From NCBI GenBank assembly GCA_963855995.1, contig OY979719.1, positions 17,827,312 to 17,891,311 of the forward strand: a DNA stretch of 64,000 bases, in the 5' to 3' direction. A program made the position numbers and the translations under genes. The notes beneath the pieces were generated by a model. That model was not told where the DNA came from, searched no databases, and saw only the letters and a program-made list of their open reading frames with translations. The DNA comes from Muricea muricata (taxonomy: Eukaryota > Cnidaria > Anthozoa > Malacalcyonacea > Plexauridae). Below are positions 23,491 through 34,661 of the stretch, one piece after another; position 1 is the stretch's first letter; the number at the start of each line of letters is the position of its first letter.

Positions 23491-24631
23491 CTAATTTTTA
23501 AATATCACACGTTAATAGACTAAGACTAACCTTTCATTACCAAGATTCCGTTTACGGTTAATGTATTCGCTGCCAATATTTTCTTGCAAATACCAATTGT
23601 CTGTATGACGTCTGGATCTTGGAGTTCTAATCTGAATATTCTTTGAGTGTCTCTTGCGAGATGAACTTTCCCTAGAGGCAGATTTAAGCAGATTTTCCTT
23701 GACTTTGCATTTATCTAATCGCATCAGCTTCCATAAAAAGTGCTACAACTCATGAAAATATCGGTCAATGGTAAAGCTATTTACTCTGTAAGAAATGTAT
23801 AGAATTAAAGAAGATGTTATGCATTTTAAGGGCTTGCATACTAAAGTGTCTTTGCCATGAAAAAATCGTCTTTCCGCTTTTGATCTCAATCAATATATAA
23901 TCAATCAATATATTAAAAAATATAAACCATCAAAACGCATACGGTTTCTTGAATCCCGTCTTGTTCTCGACGTTTTCTTAAAACATGAAAGCTAAACCTG
24001 ACTTGTGATGCGATCCACTCGTATTTGAAATGGTATTTATGATACAAGAAATATTTCGGGAAAAGTCCGACACAACTTTTTTTGAATTTTGCACAAATAT
24101 GTATGGACTAGGCAAAGTCTGGCAAAGCTCGGGCGTAAAAGCCCAAGGTATACGAAAAGACAACAAAGTGAAGTTTATAATCTCGAATAAAATTGATTTG
24201 TCAGAACCTGCATAATAAATAAAGCCGTGTTACATCCTCGTTTCTATTGGCCAGAAAATACCATTGACTGGCAAGAACCTGCATAATGACACACGTAAAG
24301 CGACATGCGTGGAGACACAAACTTCAATATGGTTACTGTAAGTATAATTTTAAAGCTTGTATAGAAAGTGGACGTTTTGCAGTTTTCTGGTTGGGAAATT
24401 CGAAAAGTTATCCAGCTGATCTGAGTGAGTAAAAGGCTTGGAACTAGCTACCGAATAAAAAACCATTTTGCTGTTTTTAGTCACCTATATCTTTTTTTCC
24501 TTTATGAAACACGGCGGGAAACTTAAAACCTTTTAAGGCCAAAATGAGTCTTTGTGGCGTAGAGCGCGCGGTTTATGGAGGAGAGTACGTCATGTTATTC
24601 TTGTATTTCTGCTCTATTTCAAAATAAAAAG

Positions 24632-24805
24632 ATGGCGAATGATAAAGTTATTTTTGAGCGAACGATGTTTAGTGCGCTAACTCAGGCAGAGTCTGAGCTT
24701 CGAAAGGAGAAAATAGATAACGTACAATTAGAGCTTAATAAACTCGGGAAACCGGTAGCAAATAACAATTTTGGGGAATTTCGACATCGGGTTGAAACTT
24801 TGTAA
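24632..24805 (+). CDS. Short open frame, 57 codons, doubtful
   Basis: Begins ATGGCGAATGAT in a good initiation context and encodes a charged, helical peptide (many E, K, L, N). I do not recognise the family. It may be the end of a degraded element or a chance frame. No splice partner was found. Confidence 0.15.
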   Translation: MANDKVIFERTMFSALTQAESELRKEKIDNVQLELNKLGKPVANNNFGEFRHRVETL

Positions 24806-25121
24806 TCAAGTTCAGTTGAGAAAATTATAAGTCCACCAGAAATTTGGAACTAAATTATACTCAATGAGAAATTTGCTAGTTTGCCTCGAAAAATGGATTT
24901 CTATTGACAACTAGTGCCAGTACTTTTCCGTGATTTCAGATCACCAAGATTGCATGCATAATTTTAGTATAATGTTTGATTTAGATCATGATTAGAAAGA
25001 TGATTTTTCATGACAGTTTCACTCAAGAGAATTCAAGCTATTTTTTCTATGAAGCTATTAATTCAAGCAAACGTCTTTCATCAAAAACATATTAGAAAAA
25101 CAACTTTTCACACATAAAATT

Positions 25122-28100
25122 TTAAACAACAAAATATAGTCTATCCATCACGTTGATAGGTATTGGCAAAACTCTGATATATGTTGATGGCAACTTTTTC
25201 TTTAAGATTTTCTTCAACTGCGAGGCTGAAATAGTAATGTTTCCAGATTGAACATCCTGGACACATTGCAAATCTGGTACATTGTTCAATAGTAACTCTT
25301 TGAGCGAATTCGTGAATTCTAGTGTGGGATTGTTATTTTTCGCTTGTGTTTTGCAGTAAGAATGGTAACTTCGAACAATATCTTTGCTCATTTGATGCTC
25401 TGTAGCTAAAACTCCCCAATCCAGTATTTGTAGTTGTTGCAGAACACTGGCATTGATCGACGATAAACAATTTGTGTTGACTTGACAAGCCTGTAAATAA
25501 AACACAAAGGTTTCAGGAATTTTTCAGTAAATAATTACGTCTATAATATTAGTCTTAAATTAGGCGTTAGGTCAGAAGACATCAAGTCGATATCAGGATG
25601 CGTTTGCACCTCTTGTAAAAGGTAGTAAGTTGCGTTGGCTCCGACTTAAGCCCCGTACAGACGAGCAAGTTTTCCTTGACAAGTTTCTTGACGAGTTCAC
25701 TTACGCGTCTGTACCACGAACAATTTTTCCTTGAAAGGCTTTATTTGCTCCTGCGTATGCGAAATTTAACAATATTTTTTCTTGACAACTTTTACGAGGC
25801 CGCATGAATTAAGTACGTAAACAGGCAATTCCCTTGCCAAGTGTTCTTTGTTGCACGTACACACGAGCAAGTTTCCGTGTTGAAAACTGGTACGACTAGC
25901 TTTTAAATTTAAACCAGGCTCCTTGTCAAGGAAAGATTGTCAATTTTTTCGCGTACACACGAGCAAATAAAACTTGTCAAGGAAAATTTGCTTGTCTGTA
26001 CGGGGCTTTGAACTGCTTGATACAAGAACTGCTTAACAATTGATACACGTTGATTGTCACGACTTTTTATCCATATTTGTTTTAACAACTAACAGCAAAA
26101 CTGTTTGCAAATATCAAGTTGCATCAAGTTTGATTTTTACAGACTTGATGCAATTGGATGAAGCCAACAGGCTTGATGGAACTTGGTGACAAACTTGCAT
26201 CAAGCCGGTAAAATCAACAATTGCATCAAGTCTGAGGCGTTTTTAACTGTCTTTGGATATTTGGACAAAAAACCATCTCTCCTTACGTGTTCACTAAAGG
26301 TATCCGGCCAGATGCATAAGCTCCTTAACTTCGGCATCTCAAGCAAACAGCGAGAAAATGATTCGGGGATTTCGCACATTATCAGTTCCAAATGGACAAG
26401 GCTAAAAATAAAGAATCAAAAAACTTTATAAATTTGAAATACCCAAACACGACTGGAAATACCGACGCAAAGCGATGAAAAAATGCGCGAGTGATATTCA
26501 TTAAATTAACTTGATATTTATGCTGACCTCATTACAGCCTGTATATTACAGATGGTTATTTTAACCGTTTAGAATTCATGATGTAACGTTGCCTTACAAA
26601 CTGTGACCTTATAATCGATCAACTTACTTCTGAAGTGACGTTAATGCCAGCGTTAGCCCTTCGTTCAAAATGGAACCAGCTCGTTCTAGTCGCAAATGTC
26701 GAAGCTCCGTGAGCGCCCCTAACATGATGTAAGTCTAAAATGAATTAGAAACAACGACAGTTCATAGTGTCGACTCCAAATGTACTTGACTCCAAATGTA
26801 CAGTTGAACAATATTTATTTTATCTTATTTTACAAGATTCGCCAAACAAAACAGACATATAAGACTTTGCAAACTGTACATACAGTACAATACAGGCAGG
26901 GAATGACACAGAGATAATCTCCAATAACGGGCTCCCTAACAAAAACTAACGATATTCTAGTACTAAAACAAATAACTCGTCATTAACCGTCAACAACATA
27001 ATCTTACTGATAAACTTTCAAGAGGCTCGAGTTGAGTGGCATTTGATGCACACTGATTTGAATGTCCTTGGGTTGCCCGGGTTATAAATATGCTCAAGTA
27101 GATTGAAGTAGTAACTAAGTAGATAGTTTTTCAAGTAATCTAGAGGTCTTGACGTATCGCGGATGTAGCCAGGGAGAATATTCCAAACGCTCGGCGCTCT
27201 CACATGAAAACTGTTCTGGTAACTCACTGTCCTGCATTTTGGTACATTAAGGAGAATACCATTATCAATGTCAATTGCAATGGATATTTTACACACCTCC
27301 GTTTCCCACTCCGTACAGTCTCCTAATTCCAATTCTCGAAGTTGTTTCAGACAAGACAGGAACTCAAAGTCAAATGCAGGAAGATCTCTGAACGTTGTTA
27401 GTGCCTAAAAAGGAGAAATTCACTTTAAAAAATCCTGTAAACAACAGCAAATCGAGCGATATTTTTCGTCTGTCTATTCTACAGATATATTACACTTCAA
27501 ACGATGCTGGATAATTTTTGAAGAGGAATAACTTCCACTTAATTTTTTGCCAGCGATTTTTTGACATACTCTGCGCTATAAATTCAAATAAATTTATTGG
27601 ACTCTCTTGCAGATTGTCAATTAAGTACATGTACAAACACTGAATTACTGAGTCTAGATCTAAGATATTTACAATTATATTAACAATTATTAACATTTTA
27701 CAACTTATTCAAAATATCAGATAAAAAAGTCTATGAATGTTAATAATATTTAACCGGCACATTTATGGTGAGTAATTCATTCTGAATGACTTTCAGCTAT
27801 GCTAGTGCTAGACGAGGGCGATTTTCTTCATTGCCAAGAGCTTACCAATTTTTGTAGTTGTTTGAGTTCCTTCATTCCGTTCATCCCATCACTGAATACA
27901 AACATTGGTAGTTTGATCCCAGCGCAGGCCGCACGCAGTCGTAACTCTTTCAAGTTTGTTAAATGCGCAAATTTCGCCACGTCAATTTTCGCAGTCTTCT
28001 CCCTAATAAAAAACAAAAAAATCTCGAAAAATATCTCGAAAAACTTTCGTGCAAAATGTGAGATGAAATACCATAGGTCGAAATTGAGATAAAAAACAAA

Positions 28101-30605
28101 TAAGGACGCAATTACATACGGATCAATGTCGTCACCATCTCTCACAACGTCAATGATCCAATCTGCAGTAAGTATTTCAAGACTAAAAAAAATTATATTT
28201 TGGCATTTAATTAAGCAAGCCATCTAGAACATGTTTAGAGGCTATTATAATTATTTATTGAGCTTTTTATATTACTGTTCTGTTTGTTATCATTAGTCCT
28301 TGGGCACCAAAGATATCAAAGAAAATCATCAAGCAAGAATACAAGCCCCCCCCTATTTGTTAGAAAAATGCCGCTCACACAACTGTCCAAGGCATAAAAC
28401 TGGCAGGGGGGAGGGGGGGGGGGCTCAGGCATGGTGGGGGGTGGGGGGCTTAGATCACTTTGTTTGGGATGTTCCTCCACATTATTTTCTTCATTTCAGG
28501 CCATACCAATTCTGTTGATAATTTACCAATGATTATCTAATTAATTTAAATAATCCCCCCTACACCCCTGCATATGAAAGATAACTAAAAAAATCCTAAA
28601 GCAAGAATACACCCAGAGGACAGTTGTTTAAAGCTAGGTTAGCATTAACTCTGGTTTAATGTTTAACCGACTGTTTTAGTATCTGTATTTCTACAGATCT
28701 GTTCACTTCAAAACTTCAGAAACCAAAAAGTTCCACCATCGCTTCACTTCAGGCAAGATTTCTGAAGAAATGTTTCAAAGATTGTAAACAAGGTGTTGGG
28801 AAATTGCCACTGCACTTCGTGTTAACCCAGGATTAAGCCAACCGGCTTTTGAAGAACGTGTTAAACAAATGGTTACCTAGAAAGAGAGCCAACAACATCA
28901 TGAAGAACGCCGGCAGGTACTCTGCCAAAATCCAAATGCTTTAAGTGTTCCATGTTGTGAAGTAAGTCTGTGATTTTATGCCATGTTGAACTTTTCTTTT
29001 CCCCAATAATTATTCCACGAAAATCCTTGAAAATGTGAACAGTACGAAGCTCCGTTAATAAAATTTAAATACACAACAGAGCTTCAGCACTCTTTTTCAA
29101 AGTTTTTTAAAATTCATAATTTTAAATATAATTATGCAATCTTTGAAAGCTTTAAACTGGATCAGCTTGAATGCATCATTAAAAGAGACAATGCATCATT
29201 AGAAGAAATAAGACCAAAAAATAATGTGGCAAACATACCAATCTTTGAATGGATGAAAAATTGACTAAATATTTTTCTGCCATTGCCCAGTCTTTGACAA
29301 AAATACCATTGAAGGAAACTCGTTTCCACTATAAAAAGGAGTTGTACATAATGTAGCTTTAAATATGACAGACTGCGTTTCTAAAATTCTTACTGAATTA
29401 TGAGAGTTTAAAATGAAATCTTACCAAGACAGGTTGGGCAACAACATATTTCCATGTTGAGCAGACACAAGCAACTCTATATAGAGATGAGATTTGGTTT
29501 TTTTTGTGTGTACTGAAATAAAGGTTGTTCCTTATTTTGGATATGGTCATTTAGAGCTTATCATCAGAGCTGCCTACACATTCAAGGTGTCTGGTTAAGA
29601 GAGCAAAGTGCAAAATTAATCTTTGGGGGCACCCCCCCCCCCCCACCCCAAACACTCAAAAATAGCATATCAGCTCACAATAAATACATGTATACTGTAA
29701 TATGTGATTTTGTATGTGTCTAAAATCTATACAGTTGGAAGCTTCTATAGTAATGCAATATATATTATATATATTTTTGTTTTTCATAATTTGGAGAGGG
29801 GGGGGGGGAGGGACACAAGCCTGAGTTCCAGATCGAGTTCCAGATCAAATTCCTAATCAAAGCCCTGAGTATAGCTTGTATATTACCTTTGCAAATCTCT
29901 TAATGGCAAGAAAGAGAATATCCTCAACAGGCAATCAAATGATAACTTCAATATAGGACACAAATCCACTGTTTTGATCCTTACTTTCAGAGCATTTGGA
30001 TCACTGGCCAAATGGCATTTCTAGCAATGAATATTATATAATATATCTTTATATTGCACATCACTTTACAAACCATTTTCCCACAGAAATTAATTCAATA
30101 TTAAAAAGAGACGAGGTCACCCACACATGCAAACATGTGTACCATATGGTCATGGCAATTCTGTTGATAAATTCACTGGCAATTTTCAATCAATTCGCCA
30201 ACAAGTCCTGTTCTTTATCAAGTTCTTTTTTTAACAAAGGCTTCAAAAGTGGGGGGGGGGTTAGTAGGGTGTCCCCCTCAATGTCACCCAACTCACATCT
30301 GCTTCCACTTGCACACCTGGGGATATCTCTCACTTACTGTGCAAGTAAATGTGTGCTTTATCTTCTTAGCATCTCTCGTGTTAAAAAATATGCACTCCGG
30401 ATGGAAAAATGACTTGCACTGATTGCACTGCAAAGACGGACGAGCTCTCTTCCTGCCAGGGCAGTACTTGTTACAGACAACAATGGTTGACCATCTGGAA
30501 GACAAAGAATTTACTAGCTACCATGCTTGTGGGGAAATAGTCTAATTTCAATAACTTTAAACATCCCTACTTTGATTTTCGCCATGGTTCTTGAATGCCA
30601 GTCAT
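25122..30605 (-). CDS. Zinc finger + F-box + leucine-rich repeat protein (494 aa, 12 exons)
   Basis: Exons on the minus strand: 30605-30571, 30494-30338, 29945-29887, 29476-29425, 29328-29239, 29049-28877, 28182-28120, 28002-27846, 27404-27297, 26734-26628, 26401-26287, 25490-25122. All phases agree and the total is 495 codons. Order in the protein: PHD-like finger (C-x3-C, then CNQC, FHPEC, and a final Cys, residues about 20-60; the eighth ligand is not seen); F-box (LRIFSFLPLRDLQRVACVC, about 67-95); then leucine-rich repeats such as LKHLDF, LKELRLR, LRELELGD, LRHLRLE. F-box proteins bring substrates to SCF ubiquitin ligases through Skp1, and the repeats would bind substrate. KDM2/FBXL19 share the PHD, F-box, LRR order, but I do not see a CXXC or JmjC domain. 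Least certain junctions: the acceptors at 29945 and 29049. Confidence 0.85.
25648..26008. mobile_element. MITE, 361 bp, inside the last intron of the F-box gene
   Basis: Inverted ends of about 37 bp: AAGCCCCGTACAGACGAGCA (25648 on) and TGTCTGTACGGGGCTT (ending 26008), continuing as TTTTCCTTGACAAG and CTTGTCAAGGAAAATT. Internal repeats of the word ACACGAGCAA occur at about 25859 and 25956. No coding capacity. Confidence 0.8.
26100..26240. repeat. Cluster of direct and inverted GCATCAAG words
   Basis: TTGCATCAAG occurs at about 26119, 26190 and 26220, with the inverted form CTTGATG at about 26144 and 26171. It could fold into alternative hairpins. It lies in the same intron as the MITE at 25648-26008. 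Confidence 0.5.
26800..27296 (-). mobile_element. 3' end of a LINE-type retrotransposon (reverse-transcriptase C-terminus)
   Basis: The minus-strand frame ending at 27018 encodes SYQNSFHVRAPSVWNILP followed by IRDTS and a YLKNYLLSYY tail. This is typical of the extreme C-terminus of LINE reverse transcriptases (R-x-x-x-x-WN-LP then IR). The noncoding AT-rich tail runs to about 26800. It sits in the intron directly after the F-box exon 27404-27297, in the same orientation and the same open frame. Confidence 0.65.
28404..28452 (+). repeat. G-run cluster with quadruplex potential
   Basis: Several runs of 5 to 10 G separated by short spacers lie inside the F-box gene (template side of the intron). 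Other long runs in the same gene are C at about 29630-29643, G at about 29799-29810 and G at about 30249-30259. Confidence 0.6.
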
Positions 30606-31711
30606 CTTGCCCAGTCTGCAATGTAATGAAAATCAAATATTACTGGATAGAATTTAGCACTAGAAAGGTTTATACTGGGTAACACTACCTTTTCCAGAAC
30701 ATATGTCTAGAACAAATATATATACAATAATGTGATTGACTAATCTGGTAGATATACTGTATAAAGCAGCTGATAGGTTAATACCCACCTAACAGTAGCA
30801 GTTGTCAAGCCTTAACCATGCTATAATTCTATTATTCATTTAGTACAAATACAGATTAATTAAAAAAGAGCACTGTAATTATATATAATTACTGAACAGA
30901 TTAATTAGTGAAGATAATTATTGGAACACAATTGGTTCAATTACTTATCTACTGATCATATAAATTAATAATAATTACCACGGCTCAGGTAATTAACGGA
31001 CATAATCAAGTTATTTAATACTTGTTACTGACTTATTGATAAATACAAGCGTTTGTTTATAAAATATTGTAAATAATTCAATATAAGTATGATCCAATTT
31101 TTTTTTTGCTATTTCCCACCTCATTCGCAGCTATGCATGGGCACATTCAGACGAGACAAGTCATTCTGCTAAAAAAGATAAAATAATTGCACCCAAATAA
31201 CACTTGCCGTCCAAATTCCTATCTTCAGCTTTAGTATAAGTAAAGCCCGCGAGGTCGCTCGGCGGAGAATCGGAACTTGTCGTGAGCTTTAACTTTTAAG
31301 GAATTTTTTCAGGTTTTTCCTCCGAAAAAGGAATTCCTAAAATTTTGAGGACTTTCTAAGAAATTTAAATTTCTCAGAAATTTTTAAAGAATTTCATGGC
31401 TTTCAGAACATAAGTATCCAATTAATAATGCAAATAAATTATAAATTCAGGTACATCTTCTGAAAATCGACGATAGACTAAATATTGGCTGGACAAAATA
31501 TTCATACCAACTGTCCCCTGAGAATCATCACATTTCTGGAAAGTTTTACTGCTTAGGGTTATTGAAATATATGAAGTTATGACAAATGTGCTTGAATGCT
31601 GATCAGTAAAACCACATAACACCCGACATCTAAAACTATCACACTTTGACACCAATAATGTAAGGAATTTTGGCCAATATACCGAGGAATTTGTAAACGT
31701 GAAAAACAAAA
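30606..31711. promoter_or_regulatory. Divergent intergenic region between the F-box gene and POLK
   Basis: The two start codons face away from each other 1,106 bases apart. The half next to POLK contains a CG-rich patch (CGAGGTCGCTCGGCGGAG at about 31249) in otherwise AT-rich DNA. Between 31290 and 31400 are inverted AAATTT/GGAATT words. No TATA box stands out, so CpG-type initiation is a guess. Confidence 0.35.
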
Positions 31712-34306
31712 ATGGCGGCACAAGAGGAGTTCGATATTTCATCGGACGAAGAAAAGTTTAATAACGACTGGAAATTTGACGAAGGTGATATTATTTCTGC
31801 ATTTGTTGATGCCGGTACAGCTTCTGTCAACGTTGACACCAATAAAGACGTTGTAAACGCAGATATAGATACAAAACCTGTTGCAGAATGCGGTTCGAAA
31901 AAGCAAAAAGTATCGCGCATGGATTTGAACACGGCCAAGGCGGGAATGGAAGGTTTAGACAAGGATAAGATCAATCAAATCATCCACGAAGCTAGCAAAG
32001 GATCGAGGTTTTATGAAAACGAAAAGAAAAAAGAAAAACTAGTTCGAAAACGAATCGAAGAACTGCAAAGAAAAATGACATCATTCAATGATGAACAGAA
32101 AGCAAAAGCTCGACAATTTGCAAACAACACAGTTCAAGAGTTGGAGCAAGGTCGCGATTTATCCCGAACTATTGTTCATATTGATATGGATGCGTTTTAC
32201 GCGGCAGTTGAAATGCGCGATGATCCGAGCTTGAAGTCAAAGCCGATGGCTGTGGGAGGTAGTGCAATGTTGTGTACCTCTAACTATCTAGCAAGACGTT
32301 ATGGCGTCCGCGCGGGTATGCCCGGGTTCATTGCTAAGAAGTTGTGCCCGAATTTGACCATCGTGCCCACAAATTTTGATAAGTACACTAAAATTAGCCA
32401 TGAAATAAGAGAAGTACTGGCCGAGTATGATCGCAATTTCTTGCCCATGAGTCTTGACGAGGCATACCTGGATATAACGGAGTATATGCGTGCCGTTAGG
32501 AGTGGTAAACAGCAAGATAGACCAGGAGGTGTGGTTAAGATTGAAGAAACTGTTGAAACCAAAAGCAAACATGAGATGCAGAAACATAATACCGTGGATG
32601 TTGCAAGCATGTGTATAGGAGAGAGTGCTCCAATAAGCTCGAATTGGGTAAATGATGAACTGGTGGAAGTTAAACAAGAAACTGACGACACTGAAGCAAT
32701 CTCTGATAAAGATTTTGAACAAGTGGTAAGACAAGTAAATGGAAAAAGGGCGGATGATGTAATAATAAATGAAGTGAATGAAAAGAAGTGTGAAGGAATA
32801 CGCGAGGTTGGTGTGGTGGAAGATCGAGCTTCGAGAAGTGACCCGAACTTTGACCTTATTGTAAAGCAATTAAAAGCAGATACGCTTGAAGAAAAAGCTC
32901 GGCATGAGCGTGTGAACCATCCAAAAGACGAAGGCCTCAGGACTATCAACGCCAAAGTGGACAAAAGTGAGCGCCAAGACCTAGACCCTAGCTTAAGCAA
33001 AAATGAAAGTGACACTAACGAGGTGCTGAAAGACGGTGCGACAACTCAACAGGAAGTATTTTACAACACGGTCGAAGAAGTTGTGAAGGAGCTACGAAGA
33101 AAGATAGAAGAGAAAACACAGCTTACTGCTAGCGCAGGAATTGCACCAAATATGTTTCTCGCTAAAGTTTGTTCTGATAAAAACAAACCTAATGGTCAGT
33201 TTTACCTCAAGCCGGAGAGAGACGAAATCATGAAGTTCGTCCGTGAGCTTCCGCTACGAAAAGCATTCGGGATTGGTCGGGTAAGCGAGCAAATCCTGAT
33301 TTCCGTTTTAAAGGTGAACACGTGCTCGGAGCTGTACGATCGACGGGACTTGATGCAGCTGCTATTTACGCCCGTTGCATGCAGAAACTACTTGGAAATC
33401 TCTTTAGGTCTTGGTCCTACCGTTGTCGCTGTAGATCGTGAAAGAAAGAGCATGAGTACAGAAACAACTTTCAAAGAAATCAACAAGCCGGAGGAACATT
33501 TTGCAAAATGCCGGCAACTTTGTCAAGAGCTCTCCGACAGCTTGAAGGCGCACGGTTTAACAGCACGAAAAATTGGCATCAAGTTGAAAACAGTTAATTT
33601 CGAAGTTAAAACACGTGTTGCTACCGCATCATTTCCCATTAAAGAAGCCGATGAGTTATTTTCTCACGCAAAGAAGTTGCTTTTGAACGAAATCAGAACA
33701 TGCAGTCCAGAACCGTTACGTTTGCGACTAATGGGAGTCAGGGCAGCGGAATTTTCTGAGAAGGGAATGGCCGGTGAAAGTAAACAGCCGACTATTCTGA
33801 GTTTGGTGAAGAGAGGTGAAGAATCAACAAACTGGAATACATCCCAAGCTGCAGGATTGCGAAAGGCACGTGTCAGCGAACAGGGAGAGCATGCGTCGAC
33901 GACTGAAGTAGCTGCACTCCAAAATTCAGAGTCTTGTAGCGATTTGATGTTTAATGATCATGCAAGCACATCTAAACAGAACACGATAGACGAGTTTTCA
34001 TCTGGAATTGTCAAAATGGAAAAATCAAGTTTGGTCAATCAGGATGTTTCCCGAGAGGAACCGACCACTTTCAGCTGTCCTGTTTGTGGAAAGGATTTGA
34101 CATTCGCCTCGTGTAATGCTCTTCTGCAAATGAATCAGCATGTTGACACGTGTCTACGCAAGCAAGCTATCCCAGGTGTTCTCAAGTATGATTCTGGACA
34201 AACGAAGCAAACATCAAAGAAACGAAAACGCGAATCCTCCAGTAATCCTGATAAAACAGTTAAGCGAAAGCCCATGGATCGCTTTCTTACAAAACACAAG
34301 AAGTAG
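31712..34306 (+). CDS. POLK: DNA polymerase kappa, intronless (864 aa)
   Basis: Y-family translesion polymerase that extends mismatched primers and bypasses bulky N2-dG adducts. The start ATGGCG has a good context (AACAAAAATGG). Visible: the kappa-specific N-clasp (residues about 75-150, basic helices), HIDMDAFYAAVE with the catalytic Asp (about 157-168), YGVRAGMPGFIAKKLCP, SLDEAYLD with the second acidic pair (about 247-254), and ASAGIAPNMFLAKVCSDKNK in the palm. The little-finger domain ends near RLRLMGVR. One UBZ zinc finger (C-x2-C near 789, H-x3-C near 809) is seen where human has two. The C-terminus is basic and lysine-rich. An acidic insertion of about 170 residues separates LDITEY from the palm block, longer than in mammals. 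Human POLK has many introns; none here. Confidence 0.97.
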   Translation: MAAQEEFDISSDEEKFNNDWKFDEGDIISAFVDAGTASVNVDTNKDVVNADIDTKPVAECGSKKQKVSRMDLNTAKAGMEGLDKDKINQIIHEASKGSRFYENEKKKEKLVRKRIEELQRKMTSFNDEQKAKARQFANNTVQELEQGRDLSRTIVHIDMDAFYAAVEMRDDPSLKSKPMAVGGSAMLCTSNYLARRYGVRAGMPGFIAKKLCPNLTIVPTNFDKYTKISHEIREVLAEYDRNFLPMSLDEAYLDITEYMRAVRSGKQQDRPGGVVKIEETVETKSKHEMQKHNTVDVASMCIGESAPISSNWVNDELVEVKQETDDTEAISDKDFEQVVRQVNGKRADDVIINEVNEKKCEGIREVGVVEDRASRSDPNFDLIVKQLKADTLEEKARHERVNHPKDEGLRTINAKVDKSERQDLDPSLSKNESDTNEVLKDGATTQQEVFYNTVEEVVKELRRKIEEKTQLTASAGIAPNMFLAKVCSDKNKPNGQFYLKPERDEIMKFVRELPLRKAFGIGRVSEQILISVLKVNTCSELYDRRDLMQLLFTPVACRNYLEISLGLGPTVVAVDRERKSMSTETTFKEINKPEEHFAKCRQLCQELSDSLKAHGLTARKIGIKLKTVNFEVKTRVATASFPIKEADELFSHAKKLLLNEIRTCSPEPLRLRLMGVRAAEFSEKGMAGESKQPTILSLVKRGEESTNWNTSQAAGLRKARVSEQGEHASTTEVAALQNSESCSDLMFNDHASTSKQNTIDEFSSGIVKMEKSSLVNQDVSREEPTTFSCPVCGKDLTFASCNALLQMNQHVDTCLRKQAIPGVLKYDSGQTKQTSKKRKRESSSNPDKTVKRKPMDRFLTKHKK

Positions 34307-34349
34307 ATAGAAATTTATAGAATTCTATATATAACTATTGTATGTAGTA

Positions 34350-34355
34350 ATTAAA
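34350..34355 (+). promoter_or_regulatory. Probable polyadenylation signal ATTAAA, POLK
   Basis: ATTAAA lies 44 bases after the POLK stop. No AATAAA was found before the converging TTC27 gene, whose stop is at 34662, so the two 3' ends share only about 350 bases. Confidence 0.35.
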
Positions 34356-34661
34356 ATTTTAAACTAAAATTATTCTTAGTGAACTGCTGTATGAATGTGT
34401 ATACCGAAATGGCATTAAAAAGATTATCGTTTTGAGCGCCAAGTGCAAAATGCTGTAGTTGAATTGTCTTCAAAGGTGACTTGATAGGAAAGTGATATTT
34501 CTTGACTAAAAACATCACATGATGCCATGACTGTGCAGATCAGATGGTATTATCCCCGTAGGCAATTCTGGGATTTCCTTCGTAACGAAGCAGGCACTGT
34601 TTGTAATCTTTTTCAACATTTGAATCACGACCAACATATTCCATACACACTTCCCGTAAAG

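Noticed and set aside
32299-33015. Long open frames antisense to POLK (193 and 238 codons)
   Set aside because: They mirror the codon bias of the POLK coding strand and encode no recognisable domain.
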